Below the pieces are notes generated by a model. The model was not told where the DNA came from. It did not search any database and was given only the letters and a program-made list of their open reading frames with translations. Below are positions 42,885-55,022 of a stretch of DNA of 64,000 bases, piece by piece. Each line of letters begins with the position of its first letter. The first letter of the stretch is position 1. The position numbers were made by a program, and so were the translations under genes. Origin of the DNA: Salvia splendens (taxonomy: Eukaryota; Streptophyta; Magnoliopsida; Lamiales; Lamiaceae); assembly GCF_004379255.2 (NCBI RefSeq), contig NC_056037.1, forward strand, positions 16,626,902 to 16,690,901. The letters are read 5' to 3'.

Positions 42885-44603
42885 ATGAGAAGGTACCACC
42901 AAGGCGATTACTGGAATCATCCTTTGATATATAGGAGAACTAATAATCGTTGGAGAGTCCAGGAAGTCGGCGTAGTTACCACTCGTTAGAGAGCAGCTTT
43001 AGAGGCAGCAGCAGCAGCTGGGCAAAACCCACTACCACCACCACCAAAGCAAACAGAAGCAGAGATGGTCGTTGTCATCGACGACTCGGGAATCGGCTCT
43101 TTGCACGCTCATGATGAGAAGGAGCCCACACATGCCATTGCCGCCACTCCTGGGATGCGGACCATCGCTATCAAATCAGGAGTGCTGGCCGTCTTGACCC
43201 ACTTCTACGGTCTCTCGAAGGAATGTCCGTACGCCTTTCTGGAGGAGTTCTGCTGATACTGCGATATTCAGCCCGTCCCGGCTGGATCCACGTCTGAAGA
43301 TTACAGGCTCAAGGCTATCCCCTTCGTTTTGAAAGGGGACGCAGGAGTATGGTTGTTAAGGCTACCAGAGGGATCCATCAGGACTTGGGCGGAATTCCGC
43401 ATGATATTCCTCGACCGTTTCTTCCCAGCATCAAAGACAAGTGCCCTGAAAAGGGAGATTACAGAGGCCAGACAAGAGTACGACGAGCCCCTCGGCCAGT
43501 ACTGGGACAGATTTCAAGGGCTGCTTCAAGCATGCCCCAACCACAAGCTGGGAGAAAAAGGAGATCTACTCGATCTTCTACGGCGGACTCACGGTGGACA
43601 GCAATAACAACCTCAACCTCGCAGCTCAAGGGGATTTCTCAAAAACCTCTTTTAGCCAAGCTAAAAATATTCTGGAGAGGCTGATCGAGGCCAAGCGGTC
43701 GTATGAGACAACCCGAGGGCAGTACAGACGAGGGGCAGTGCACGCAGCAGAGGCGCGCAATGATGAAAAGCTAGAAGCTCGATTTGAGCAAATGGAGAAA
43801 AGGCTGCTAGAGGCAGTGGAGAAAGCCAGACCACCACCACCAACTGCACCCAAAGAAACGCAGTATGTGCCGCAACCACCGCCGCCAGAGGAACATCATT
43901 ACTACTACCGCGAGTTTTCCCTGAGGTTGAGCAAGTGAATGCCACAGGCCACTGGAATGCAAATGGCAACTGGATCCAAGGGAAGCAGAGAGATGCTCCA
44001 TGGAGGGATCACCCAAACTTCAGATGGACCGATCAAAATCAGAACCAACCACAACTACTCCCTCCACAGCAGACGCACTCCTCTGACGGGCAGTCCAACT
44101 GGCCGTCCCGAATCATGGATAAACCAAACACTGGAGGAAACAGAGTACAAGGAGGTCAGACAGGTTGGTCAAGTGCCCCTAAAGGGAACTGGTCAAGCGG
44201 AGGACAATCCAATTGGTCAAGCCGACAAAAGGAAGGAGACTGGGGAGGATACCAACACCAAATCCCCTAGTATAGCAACCAGGGAAGACAGTCAAGTAAC
44301 CAAATGGTGAGTTATGTTCCACAGTACTTCCAAGGGAACCAACAAAACCACCAGTTCCAGAGCCAACCAGAGCAGTATGGATCGTCCGGTTTCTATCAGC
44401 AAGGTTATGGAGGAGGCCGATTTAATCAGAGCAATAACAGGCAGCAAAATGAAAATCCAGGGGATATGACGATTCCACATCAGCCCAATGATGTTGTGCG
44501 GGAAATACAGGAAGCCCAGAAAGAACAGAGAGCCGCATTAGAAATGCTCACGAAGCAGTTATCTCAGGTCGCCATGTCACTAGGACAAAGCCGCCCCATT
44601 TAG
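42885..44603 (+). pseudogene. Athila-type gag of the outer element, decayed
   Basis: The ATG at 42885 (MRRYHQGDYW) is in frame with the main gag. Stops fall at 42987-42989 (TAG), 43254-43256 (TGA) and ~44270, with frame changes near 43585 and ~43925. The gag core is clear at 43270-43560 (YRLKAIPFVLKGDAGVW, LPEGSIRTWAEFRM, FFPASKTSALKREI), followed by a coiled-coil-like region (EARFEQMEKRLLEAVEKA) and an Asn/Gln/Ser/Trp-rich tail (SNWSSRQKEG, NQQNHQFQSQPEQ). It parallels the inner element's gag at 48186. No product of useful length can be made. Confidence 0.85.
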
Positions 44604-45125
44604 AAAAAACCTGAAGAAAAATCCCACGCTTGTAAGGCAACCACTGTCCTTGCCTAAATTACCGAAAACTCTCCAGGGCCTGCCGAACCAACAAGTGAAA
44701 AAATAACCGAACTGAATAGGCAAGGACAAGGAGGGCAGTTGACAAAGGAACTGAGGCAGGAGAAAGAGAAAGTCAAGTGGAAAATAACAGACCCTATGGA
44801 GATGAACCCGAATCGGTGCATACATCCAACCATGGAAGAAAAGGGAGTGACCGACCTCTCCTCAAAAAAGAAAGAGCTCATTGGTGAACAGGAGGAGCTA
44901 CCATCCCAGTGTCAGACCAAACTAATAACCAGGAGGCAGAATCCGAATTGTCCAGACCCTCATACCACCATGGCAACACACCCACCGGAGGCAAACATGC
45001 ACAAGGGGACTTCCCCCAACTCGTTTTTTTCAGTGGTAAAGGGGGATAGGGTAAATCCCTATAGAGACAAAACCGAAGCAAGTATAGTGGAAGAAATTCC
45101 ACTGACCTTGACCAACCTTATTTAG
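44604..45125 (+). pseudogene. Gag tail joined to integrase C-terminus in the outer element
   Basis: 44740-45010 is Lys/Glu-rich and resembles the tail of gag. From about 45018 the reading NSFFSVVKGDRVNPYRD and IVEEIPL lines up with the last residues of the inner element's integrase (NSEPFVVNGHRLKIFRD, VVDEIPL, ~54110-54200). Everything between, from protease to the integrase core (~4 kb in the inner element), is missing. The exact joint is not visible, as the intervening sequence is diverged. Confidence 0.65.
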
Positions 45126-45749
45126 TGAGCAGGTATAGGGAGCGACTGCGTATTCTCGGGAAGTCTGCTTGATCAAGTAACATAAATCCAATCTTCGGTC
45201 TGATCAAGTGACACCCAAAGGACACCAGTCACTCCCTTGATAGCACAAGTGTAAATATTTCATGTTTTTGTTATTTTTACTACTTGTTTCTTAAGAAAAT
45301 AAAAAGACATGAGTAAAGGCAGGAAACTGATCAAATGGAGTTATTGAGTTGAGCTAATTGACCACTTGATCAGTGCAACAAAGGTTGACCAATGGTCACA
45401 GTAATTTAATTAATCAAGGACAGGTGGTGATAGGACATGTGCAGTCATTAGAGAGGTGTCAAGCCACACCAACTGTCGTAATAAATGGACGTCTTAAGGA
45501 GAGGGAAGAAGCGTATCAGAGAAGCTAAGCCAGCTGGCACTCTGAAAAGGTGCGACCGTACGTAAGAAATTGCAGAGTACGTGAACAGTCGCAGAGATCC
45601 CAACAGTCTTGTATCAGTGTAATAGGCAGATCTCAGAGCCGTGTTTCATTTTCAACCAAAAGCGACTGCAGTGCATTCCCTTTGGATTTCCCCCACACTG
45701 ATCCAAAATTCCAAACCCTTACCTAAAGCATTTTCTCTACCAGCACTCA
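45126..45749 (+). other. Spacer before the Athila ORF in the outer element
   Basis: Non-coding; repeats the words tgatcaagtgac/ttgatcag and corresponds in place to 54223-54550 of the inner element. Confidence 0.5.
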
Positions 45750-46577
45750 TTGTCATCAAAGATGTTAATCAAAGAAATTTCCAGTACCGGCACCAACGGT
45801 GGCAAGCGGGAAACTTCATCCTTGGTTCATAAAGAAAAGACTAATCCGTCTATGCCAACCACCGCTCTGCCAAAAACCAGCACGACCGCTCCAAGTCCAG
45901 AAGTAGATGAGGAGACCTTACGGCATCTCGACAAAATCCTCAAGAGTATACCCCGTGAGTTGGACGGTGCAGCCGCATTTGCAGAACTTAAGGCTAGACT
46001 TGAGATTTCCCGGTCTAAAGCTAAAGCCTCATCCTCTAAGACAACAATCCTGCCTAGTTCTCCCACATCACCACCACCATCTCCCATCCAACCTTCACCT
46101 CCGTCTCCTACCCAGTCGATGCAATATAGTGAGTCCACCTCGGACGTGGAAGGATTAAGGGAAGACTATGGGCAGCCGTTCGCTATACCATCGCCAACAA
46201 ACGGAGACGGCCCCATTCCAATTCATGAGCCGCATTTGACTAAGGACGGCAACATCAACGATGAAGGGGTGGAGGAATTCCGCCCGTTATTTAACTATGG
46301 GGAAACAGACAGAAAGGAAAAGGAGCCGTTGCGACGTCAGATGCGGCGTATGACGATGGATCAGCTCTTGGGAGGAGCCGAAACCCTAAAAACTCCTGGA
46401 AAAAAAAACAAACAGGGGGACAGAAATTTCGAAAAGTACGGAGGCTGGTGGATGAGGAGGTGCCTCAGATCCAGGATTCTGGAGAGGAGAAGGAGGCTGC
46501 TGAAGGCAACCTGGTGAGGGAGGAGAGAAAGAGGAAAGGGAAAGGAAATGTTGTTCCTACTCCCAAGAGAAGCCCCC
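45750..46577 (+). pseudogene. Athila ORF, N-terminal part (cut by the inner element)
   Basis: Starts near ATG 45762 (MLIKEISSTGTNGG). Low-complexity Ser/Pro/Thr stretches (LPSSPTSPPPSPIQPSPPSP) and an acidic region lead to QLLGGAETLKTPGKK. There an A-run (~46401-46409) shifts the frame. In the shifted frame coding continues (VRRLVDEEVPQIQDSGEE, ending KRSP) right up to the inner element at 46578. The C-terminal part resumes at 58281. It is the long ORF downstream of pol often called env-like in Athila; no signal peptide or transmembrane segment is seen in this part. Confidence 0.75.
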
Positions 46578-48079
46578 TGATAAGTCGTATTCTAGGCCTC
46601 GGTTACTGGTCAGTATGACAGGTTTAAATGATTATATTTGCAAAGCAGTTGCTCAAAGTGTGCAGGATAAGTGTTCTGGCCAGTAGGGAAGTTCCGGAGT
46701 GTTCGGGTAGAAAAAGCGCCAGCATGGTCTCATACTGATCCGTATACATGCTAAAACGGCTTGAGATGAAGAAGACGGATAGCTGGGACGGATTACCCAC
46801 AATCAAGGGCAAAGAAGTCAAATTGCAGCGAGGATTTACCCTAAAATCAAGGGTAGCCTCCCTATAAAAGGTAGCCAAGTTGGAGAGAGAAAAAAGTAGT
46901 GGGGGGGATAGACTTCAATTCACCATCATCTTTAGGTAGAGAGTTCTCTCGGTAATTTCAGTCTTTCAGCCGTGTCCACTTCTTGCCTCGCCGAGCCATG
47001 ATCACCTGACGTTCAGAATGTTCCCGAGTTCCAGTCATCGTCCGTTCCAGTTAGCTAGATCGTAGTTCCAGTCAGAGATTTTATCGCCCGGAGTGGCAAA
47101 CAATCTTTAAATTGCTTTCGTAGTTTAATTAGTTCTCCGTCTTTACGTTGGATTTCTGTTACATTTTGGGATTTTGTTGTTTTGAAATGCTTGCTTTGGA
47201 TATCCGAACGTGTTAATGCTATGAAGTTGATTTCCGTTTCGTTCATTGTAGTGTTCTTTTCTTTCCTTGTCTAGTTAGCTTAGATCTAAGATTTCTCGGT
47301 GTTTTAAGTGCTAAATCTCTAAATTCTGTTACGTAACAAATTTCTTTAGGATAGGTAAACATGTACTATTTGATCTGGAAGTAGATCGTTGCATGCAAGG
47401 CTTCGTTTTATTTTCTGAATCGATCTTTCATGTTGACCAGCATGCAGAAGTCCAGTTTCAGCGTTTGATTTCAGATTTGATTTCTTAGTTTTAGATCTGT
47501 GTTCGCGAGTTGTTAATCTGCGTTTGCCGGGTTGGATCTGGAATTGTTATCTGAGTTTAAGTTGTGTTGTTGGAGAAGACGATGTCTACATCCAGATTGG
47601 GGACCACCTTACTTTTATTTACTTTTGCTTTCTTTTGTCCTTCACCTCTGGTTGTACCCGCAGATCTGTCAGCCTAGTCACCACTACCTCCACTACACTC
47701 TGAATATTCTGTTTAGCCAAAAATAGAAATACCGTCCTTTCCAAACAATTTCTGTTACACCATGTCCCCTCATTTCCACGTACACAGTTGCATTCCATGA
47801 TCTGCTCCCCCATCCTAGTCAGTAGGACGCCACCCTTTAATTACTCGCCTAGGTAGAAACTCAACCCGAGCGTGGTAGCTAACCAACCCTCCAAAACATC
47901 ACTGCAGTAGTTTAAACGCACCATCTCTGTGGGATTCGACCCTTACCTCCACTATACTGATCAGTAGAAGTGGGTTGAGGAATCTTTGAAGACGAGGTCT
48001 AGGCTTAGTTAGGATCTTTATCCTGCCAGTAGGATATATCCTCACTTGAACGACACCTACGCACCACGTAACTTCTTCA
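46578..48079 (+). repeat. 5' LTR of the inner Athila-type element
   Basis: Matches 56774-58275 almost perfectly. A TATA-like ctataaaagg lies at ~46861-46870. It shares only the first ~7 bases (TGATAAG) with the outer element's LTR by eye, so the two are different families. Confidence 0.94.
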
Positions 48080-48081
48080 AA

Positions 48082-48099
48082 TGGCGCCGTTGCCGGGGA
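48082..48099 (+). promoter_or_regulatory. Primer-binding site of the inner element
   Basis: TGGCGCCGTTGCCGGGGA, two bases after the LTR, identical to the outer element's site. Confidence 0.87.
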
Positions 48100-48185
48100 T
48101 GGATGGCGTTTTATATACTATTGTGTGTGATACTTTGGCGTAAATATTGTGTATAATTTTTTCTCTTTTTCTTTTGTTTCAGTTT

Positions 48186-50675
48186 ATGAGAAGCAGTTCG
48201 GATCCTAATCCGTGGAAACCGAAGATACTTCAGCGAGGATCCATACTTGTGACCACTCGTTCTGGCCTGTCAACAACTCTGTCTGACCTAGACACGAGTA
48301 GCGACGAAGAACAGTACACCATAGAAGGACCAATTCCCGTGGAGTTACCACTGTTGGAAGGCAATCCAGGAATGGCTGCCAACATGGACGAAGATCCAGA
48401 GATCGGTACGCTGAATGCGCATACCGAAGGAGAACCACCGCAAGCTATCGTGGTCACCCCGGGACAGACTGCTTGTGACGTGAAGCCTCATGTCATAGCG
48501 ATTCTACCTACATACTGCGGGAAAAGCTATGAAGGGCCGTATGAGTTCCTTCACGAATTTTGTAAGATTTGTAGAGCGCAGAGAAGACCAGCAGGAGCGA
48601 CTGAAGATGATTATAGGCTGAAAGCTCTGCCATTTGTGCTCAAGGGGGAAGCGAACACCTGGTTCATGCGCTTGCCCCCTGACTCTATTGAGACTTGGGC
48701 CGACTTCAAGTCAGCATTCCTGGGCGAGTTTTTTCCGTCATCTAAGACAAGCGCACTGAAGAGAGAAATAACGAATGTGAAGCAAGGATATGACGAGCCC
48801 TTGAGCGACTATTGGGCAAGATACATGGGTCTTTTGGAATCGTGTCCCAACCATCGCATGGCGGACATTGAAGTACATCATACTTTCTACGAGGGCATGA
48901 ACGCGGTAACCAAAGACCTGGCCAATTCATCTTCGGGAGGAAGCTTCACGCAATTACGGGTCAGCGAAGCAAAGAGAGTCCTAAGGAAGCTACTGAATGC
49001 AAAGAAAGAGTATGACCATTCAAGGGAAGGATACAACCGAGAGCGGGCTGCTGTTGCATCGACTACTGATCAGGAGAACAAGCTGGAGCAGAAAATGGAC
49101 TTGAAGATGGATGAACTGAAGAAGTCACTTTTGAGTGCCATCGAGAAGAGCACTCCACCACCTCTCCCAACTGGGAACTACAAGGGTGCAGAGCAGGGGA
49201 ATCAAGGGGCCCAATACGAGCATCCGAATGACTTGATCAGTACGGAGCAAGCTAATGCTGCTGGGTATTTTAACCAGAATGGGAATTGGATCCAGGGGAG
49301 ACAACGGGACGCACCATGGAGGGACCACCCGAACCAAGGTCAAGGCCAGAACCAATATAACCCTTACCCGAACCAAAACCCTAACCGTGGACCAGCAAAC
49401 CCAGACTTCCAGCCCAACTGGTCAGGAAGAAACCAACAAGCCCAAAACTATAACCCACAAAGCTCAAACTCGAACCCTGTTTACGTGCCACCCCATCAGA
49501 GAAATTTCCAAAACTACCAAAATCAACCAAACCAAGCATCCCAACACCATCAGAACCAGAATCAATTCCAAGCCCAGCACCAGAATCAATATCCTCAAGA
49601 TCAGTACACTCCTCCTGCCCAATATAACCAATACCCGCCTAATCAAGGACCGCAAACCTCCCAGAACTATCAACACCAAGGGCCGGGTCATTTCCAAAAC
49701 TCGAACAGGCCGAGGAGATCCGTTGAGGACATGATGAGTGAAATGCTAGCATCACAACAGAACATCAAAGGAGAATTGCAAGCCCATAATGAGGTCGTGC
49801 AGGGGATGCAAAATGCCCAGAAAGAACATAAGGCGAACATGGATATGATGAATAGGCAGTTAGCTCAACTGGCCAGTTCGATGGGTGATTTGAAGGGAAA
49901 TGCAGGAAAACTCCCATCTACAGTCCAAATGCCCGAGAAGGCAAATGTGAGTAAGGTCACGTTGAGGTCAGGAACTACTTATGATGCACCTCAACCGAAA
50001 CAGCCGAGTGAAGGATCGAATGGAACGAAGATAGGAGGCGAGACAATTTCAGCTGAGGAAATAGGGAATTTCATGCCTCGAATGCAGGATCCATTCTTCC
50101 TGGATGATACACCAAGTATAAGAGGTGAACCCGATGCCTTACTGACCAGGAAGGAACCTCCTCAAGAGAAAAATCCCAGAATGGAGGCTCGGACCCAAGA
50201 GCTACCAAAGAAAGTTGCTGAGGAACCCGTAGAAGAGAAAAAAGGGGAGAAACCATTCCCATTCCGATTTGTTACAAAGAGGAAGAAAGAGAACCCGGTC
50301 GACTACTTGTCGATTTTTGGAAGGTTGGACGTCACCATACCATTCCTCCAAGCCGTGAAACTACCCCCGCTCGGAAAATTCATTAAGGATTTCATAGCCG
50401 GGAAAGCTCAAAAAGATGGACAAATCATGGTGGAAGGGATCGCATCCGCAATTGTGCAAGAGAAACTGCCGCCCAAAAGGGCCGATCCAGGTATGTTCAC
50501 TTTACCCATAACTATAGGGGATGTGAAGGTTGAACATGCGATGTGTGATCTTGGAGCTTCCATTAATGTCATGCCATTATCAATCTATAACCGACTGAAA
50601 GGAGTGAGGCTGTCAAACACTAGGGTGTTGATCCAGCTGGCTGATAGGTCGTGCATAAGTCCTGAGGGAGTTTAG
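48186..50675 (+). pseudogene. Inner element gag and protease
   Basis: The likely start is ATG 48186 (MRSSSDPNPWK). The open frame reaches back to 48147, but a pyrimidine run and cag directly precede the ATG, and the outer element's gag also starts MRR/MRS. The gag core is at ~48480-49010 (YRLKALPFVLKGEANTWFMR, FFPSSKTSALKREITNVKQG), then a coiled-coil-like part and a long Gln/Asn/Pro/Tyr-rich region (~49300-49700). No CCHC knuckle is seen. The protease is near the end: VEHAMCDLGASINVMPLSIY, with D-L-G in place of D-T/S-G as usual in Athila. A one-base loss near 50670 puts a stop at 50673-50675 within the protease. Confidence 0.88.
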
Positions 50676-50680
50676 AGAAC

Positions 50681-52351
50681 GTGTTGGTTAGAGTACAGGA
50701 GTTCACATACCCTGCTGATTTTTATGTGATCAAAATGAGTGAGCATGAAGCGAGAGAGTCTAGTGGAGTCTTGTTAGGGAGACCTTTTTTGAGAACGGCT
50801 AAGACAATAGTGGATATGGCCGAGGGGACTATTTGCATTGATTTTAATGGTGAGAAGTTTACTTTTGATATAAATGATGCCATGAAGAAACCCATTGATT
50901 CTGAAAATCTATGCTTTGTTGATGTGATTGACCCTCTAGTCCAAGATTTTCTTGAGACCGAACTATTACAGGAAAAACTCCAGGCTTTAGATGCTTGTGA
51001 TCAGGCCGACGAAGAAGCTGCTGCGTGGTGTGAGTTGATCAGTAGCCAGGGGTTGACCGACGAAGAAATAGAAGGAGCGATCAAGGAATTCTGTCAAAAG
51101 TCGGCGTTCATTGGAGCCGCAGGGGCCAAGCTTCCAGTCAGTACGGAAGAACCTTCAGGGGAAGACTTAAAGAAAGACGGGGAGGCCCAGAAAAACCCTC
51201 TACCCGAAGACACACTTCCACCCCAAGTCGAGCTAAAAAAGTTACCATCGAACTTGAAGTATGCCTACCTCGGGGAGGAGAACTCATATCCCGTAATCAT
51301 CAACAGCAGTCTCACAAAAGAACAAGAAGCGCGGCTACTGACTGTGTTGAATAGGAATAAGAAGGCAATCGGATGGAGCCTTACAGATCTAGTAGGGATA
51401 AGCCCCGACGTTTGCATGCACCACATCAGGCTAGAAGAGGGAGCGAAGGCTCATCGAGATGCTCAAAGGAAGGTAAACCCTAACATGCGAGAGGAAATTT
51501 TAAAGGAAATCTTGAAGTTGTTGTCGCTAGGGATTATCTATTCAGTGCCGGACAGTGAGTGGGTCAGCCCGATCCACATGGTTCCAAAGAAATCCGGGAT
51601 CCAAGTTGTCAAGAATGAGAGGAACGAGCTGATTCCAACAAGGCTGGTCACGGGTTGGCGAATGTGCATCGACTACCGGAAGCTGAACAACGCAACAAGG
51701 AAGGACCATTTTCCTTTGCCTTTCATCGACCAGATATTAGAGAGATTAGCTGGGAAAAAATTTTTCTGCTTCCTAGATGGGTACAGCGGGTACTTCCAAA
51801 TTCACGTGGATCCTGAGGACCAGGACAAAACCACTTTTACTTGCCCGTTTGGAACCTATGCATACCGTCGCATGCCTTTCGGTTTATGCAACGCTCCAGG
51901 TACGTTTCAACGATGCATGATGAGCATATTTTCCGATTTGATTGAGGAGTGCATAGAAATATTTATGGATGACTTCACGGTTTACGGAGACTCGTTCGAC
52001 TCTTGCCTTCATCATTTGGACATAGTTTTGGAAAGGTGTCAAGCAAAGAGTCTGGTTTTGAACTTCGAGAAGTGCCATTTTATGGTCACCGAAGGGATAG
52101 TCCTAGGACACGTAGTCTCAGAAAGAGGTATCCAGGTGGATCGAGCCAAGGTGGATGTCATATCCAAATTACCATTCCCTACTGATCAGAAGGGAATAAG
52201 GGGTTTCCTGGGACATGCTGGATTTTATCGAAGATTTATAAAGGATTTCTCCAAAATCGCCCAACCCCTTACCAGACTGCTTCAAAATGATGTGAGTTCG
52301 TTTTTGATGAGCAATGCAAGGCAGCTTTCGATCTTCTCAAAGAAAAATTAG
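50681..52351 (+). pseudogene. Inner element protease end and reverse transcriptase
   Basis: The frame continues from the protease after the shift (LVRVQEFTYPADFYVIKM, GVLLGRPFLRTAKTIVDM). After an acidic linker comes reverse transcriptase: VSPIHMVPKKSG, WRMCIDYRKLNNATRKDHFP, FFCFLDGYSGYFQIHVDPED, YRRMPFGLCNAPGTFQRCMM, the catalytic EIFMDDFTVYG (FMDD) and FEKCHFM. A second one-base loss near 52292-52296, after LTRLLQNDV, ends the frame early at 52351. All catalytic residues are present. Confidence 0.9.
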
Positions 52352-53844
52352 TATCCGCACCTATCATACGAGCTCCTGATTGGAACCATCCTTTCGAAGT
52401 AATGTGCGACGCCAGCGACTTTGCGGTAGGGGCCGTGCTGGGTCAGAAGATCGATGGGAGGAGGCACGTAATTTTTTATGCGTCCAAGACTCTAAATCAA
52501 GCCCAGCGGAATTACGATACCACCGAAAAGGAGATGCTGGCAGTGGTGTTTTCTTTTGAGAAGTTCCGGCCATATTTGCTGGGATCTAAGGTCGTAGTAT
52601 ACACTGACCATGCAGCCCTTAAGTATCTAGTTACCAAGAGAGAATCAAAACCACGCTTGATCCGATGGGTACTCTTGTTGCAAGAATTTGATTGGGAGGT
52701 GGAAGATAAGAGAGGAGTCGAAAACAAGGTGGCAGACCATTTGAGCAGAATAGTGCAAGAAGGAAACAGCGAGGAGGTGCACGACCAGTTTCCAGAGGAA
52801 CACTTATGTGAGGTGATTTTTGCACCCAGAAAAATTGATTGGGAAGAAGTGTACAAACTTACTGGTCAGAATGATGCAGCAAAAGGAAAAGAGAAGGTAG
52901 GGCAGGAGCCATGGTATGCGGACCTGGCCAACTACCTAGTAACTGGAGAACTTCCAGAGGTACCAAGTGTTACCAAAGCCCAACGAATGAAGATCAAGAG
53001 TGAGGCAAAATATTATTTTTGGGACGACCCTTACCTATGGAGGGTAGGATCCGATCAAGTGATAAGAAGGTGCATTCCTGACTGGGAACAGCGGGACGTG
53101 TTGACCCACTGCCATTCGTTAGCATGTGGAGGGCACTTCGGATCCAAGAAGACAGCAAGGAAGATTCTGGATAGCGGCTTTTACTGGCCAACTCTCAACA
53201 AAGATGCATACGAGTTCTGCCGGAGCTGTGAGCGTTGCCAACTGACCGGTGGAATATCTGCCCAAGATGAGATGCCGCAAGTACCGATTATTGTTTGTGA
53301 ATTATTCGACATATGGGGAATGGATTTCATGGGGCCTTTTCCCTCGTCCTATGGCAATCTGTATATCCTAGTCGCGGTGGATTACGTCTCCAAATGGGTA
53401 GAAGCGACGGCCACAAGTACGTGTGAAGCAAAGGAGGTGGCCAAATTCTTAAAGAGTCACATTTTCAGCCATTTCGGAGTCCCAAGGGCGATCATCTCTG
53501 ATCAAGGTACACACTTTTGTAATCGTACAATTGAAGCTTTAATGAAAAAGTACGGTGTGCACCATAGACTTTCAAGCCCCTACCACCCGCAAGCTAACGG
53601 CCAAGCCGAGATCTCTAATCGAGAGATAAAGAAGATTTTGGAGAAAAACTGTAAATCCTTCTCGGAAGGATTGGAGCGTGAGATTAGAGGATGCTCTCTG
53701 GGCATATCGAACAGCCTACAAGACCCCCATTGGTATGTCCCCTTACCGAATAGTTTTTGGAAAAATGTGCCACTTACCTGTAGGGATCGAGCACCGAGCA
53801 TACTGGGCAGTACAGAAAGTGAATATGGATGCTACAGCCTGTGA
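52320..53844 (+). pseudogene. Inner element RNase H and integrase
   Basis: RNase H starts at [17 protein letters not shown] (~52399), with [32 protein letters not shown] and KVADHLSR. The integrase zinc region has H and H in [15 protein letters not shown], then CRSCERCQ. The catalytic acids are in [10 protein letters not shown] (~53325), IISDQGTHF (~53495) and [18 protein letters not shown] (~53600). An extra A in the run at 53644-53648 shifts the frame; the last ~60 codons to 53844 are read wrongly. Confidence 0.9.
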
Positions 53845-54222
53845 GGAGGAAAGGAAGCTGCAATTACAGGAGCTTGAAGAACTTAGATTGGAATCTTTCG
53901 ACTCGGCCATGTGGTACAAGGAGCGAACGAAATTATGGCATGATAGAAATCTGAGAACCAAGGAGCTCCATGTTGGCCAGAAAGTACTACTTTTCCAGTC
54001 GAGATTGAAGTTATAATGCCCGGGAAACTCAAATCTAAGTGGACAGGACCGTACATCGTAACAGCCCTCCGAGCTAATGGAGCGGTGGAGATTTCAGGGA
54101 GTCTTTCTAACTCTGAGCCTTTTGTTGTGAATGGACATAGGTTGAAAATCTTTAGGGATAATAGTGAGGTGGGGGTAGTGGATGAAATTCCACTACTACC
54201 ACATACTAAGGTCACATACTGA
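53650..54222 (+). pseudogene. Inner element integrase C-terminus in two frames
   Basis: After the A-run the true frame reads [40 protein letters not shown] and [15 protein letters not shown], stopping at 54014-54016. Two extra bases (ta) there are followed by the last part in a third frame: MPGKLKSKWTGPYIVTAL (the GPY-type motif), ending at the stop 54220-54222. Confidence 0.87.
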
Positions 54223-54443
54223 TTAGTAAGATAGGAATTTGGAATTCCACGTGGCTAGTTTCATTTTGATAATATTCTGCATATACTGGCCAGGTAGGAT
54301 TCCAAATTACCTAAGGAGAATGTAAATACTGTATATACGTAATTAATTTTTGCATGCTTGAAAATTTTCTAAAAATCCAAAAATATATTTTCGGGCCTTA
54401 AATTAGGGTTGGGGTACACTTTGACCAAGAGATTACCTATTTA

Positions 54444-55022
54444 GTGTCACTCCAATTTGTATTTAAGTGCCATTTTGAATTATTTTCCGTAATAGGTAAG
54501 TATAGAGGGAAATTGTGGATAGGACGTAAATTTGAATTAAGCGTGTGCAGCTTTTGCAGGGTGGCAGTGCTGGAATGGTGTGGAGCAGAGGAGAATCAGC
54601 AATTGAAGGCAGAGGTGATCAAGCTGGCAGGAGTTGTGGAAAGGATGTTGAAGGGCTCTGCAGAGCAGGATATGATGCATCAGAGGCAGGCGGCCATGGA
54701 AGCTATAGTATCAGATCTCGGGGAGGAAAACTCCAAGATGCAAAAAGCAATGAACAGAATGTTAACCAGTATGGATAACATCTTAGAAGAAATGACCTAC
54801 CTGAGGAAGGAGCAAGCTGCAGGACCGAGTGGCCATGGTGGCCGGACTGATGAACCACATATCCAAGAGACCGGAGTAGCAGATGAGCAAGAGACAGCGG
54901 ACGCCGAGGTGCCGGCAAGAGCCGAGGAGCCGGCGAAGGAAAATGAAACTGGAACGGAAGAGGACAACCCGAAGGAACAACCTGCACCACCTGCCCCACG
55001 AAGGAGCAGGCGACTTCGATAG
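54444..55022 (+). CDS. Tail of the Athila ORF in the inner element (coiled-coil type)
   Basis: The frame is open from 54444, but the convincing part starts near 54560, after ttttgcag, which looks like a 3' splice site. Athila-type downstream ORFs are thought to be made from spliced RNA. The readable product is Glu/Lys/Gln-rich with heptad-like spacing (NQQLKAEVIKLAGVVERMLK, MNRMLTSMDNILEEMTYLRK), then an acidic Glu/Ala/Pro stretch and a basic end (RRSRRLR). The ATHILA-type domain seen at 58281-59300 in the outer element is missing. Function unknown. Confidence 0.5.
   Translation: MSLQFVFKCHFELFSVIGKYRGKLWIGRKFELSVCSFCRVAVLEWCGAEENQQLKAEVIKLAGVVERMLKGSAEQDMMHQRQAAMEAIVSDLGEENSKMQKAMNRMLTSMDNILEEMTYLRKEQAAGPSGHGGRTDEPHIQETGVADEQETADAEVPARAEEPAKENETGTEEDNPKEQPAPPAPRRSRRLR

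Noticed and set aside
46624..47813. Short frames repeated identically at 56820-58009
   Set aside because: They lie in the two LTRs of the inner Athila element. The repetition reflects the LTR pair, not a gene family.
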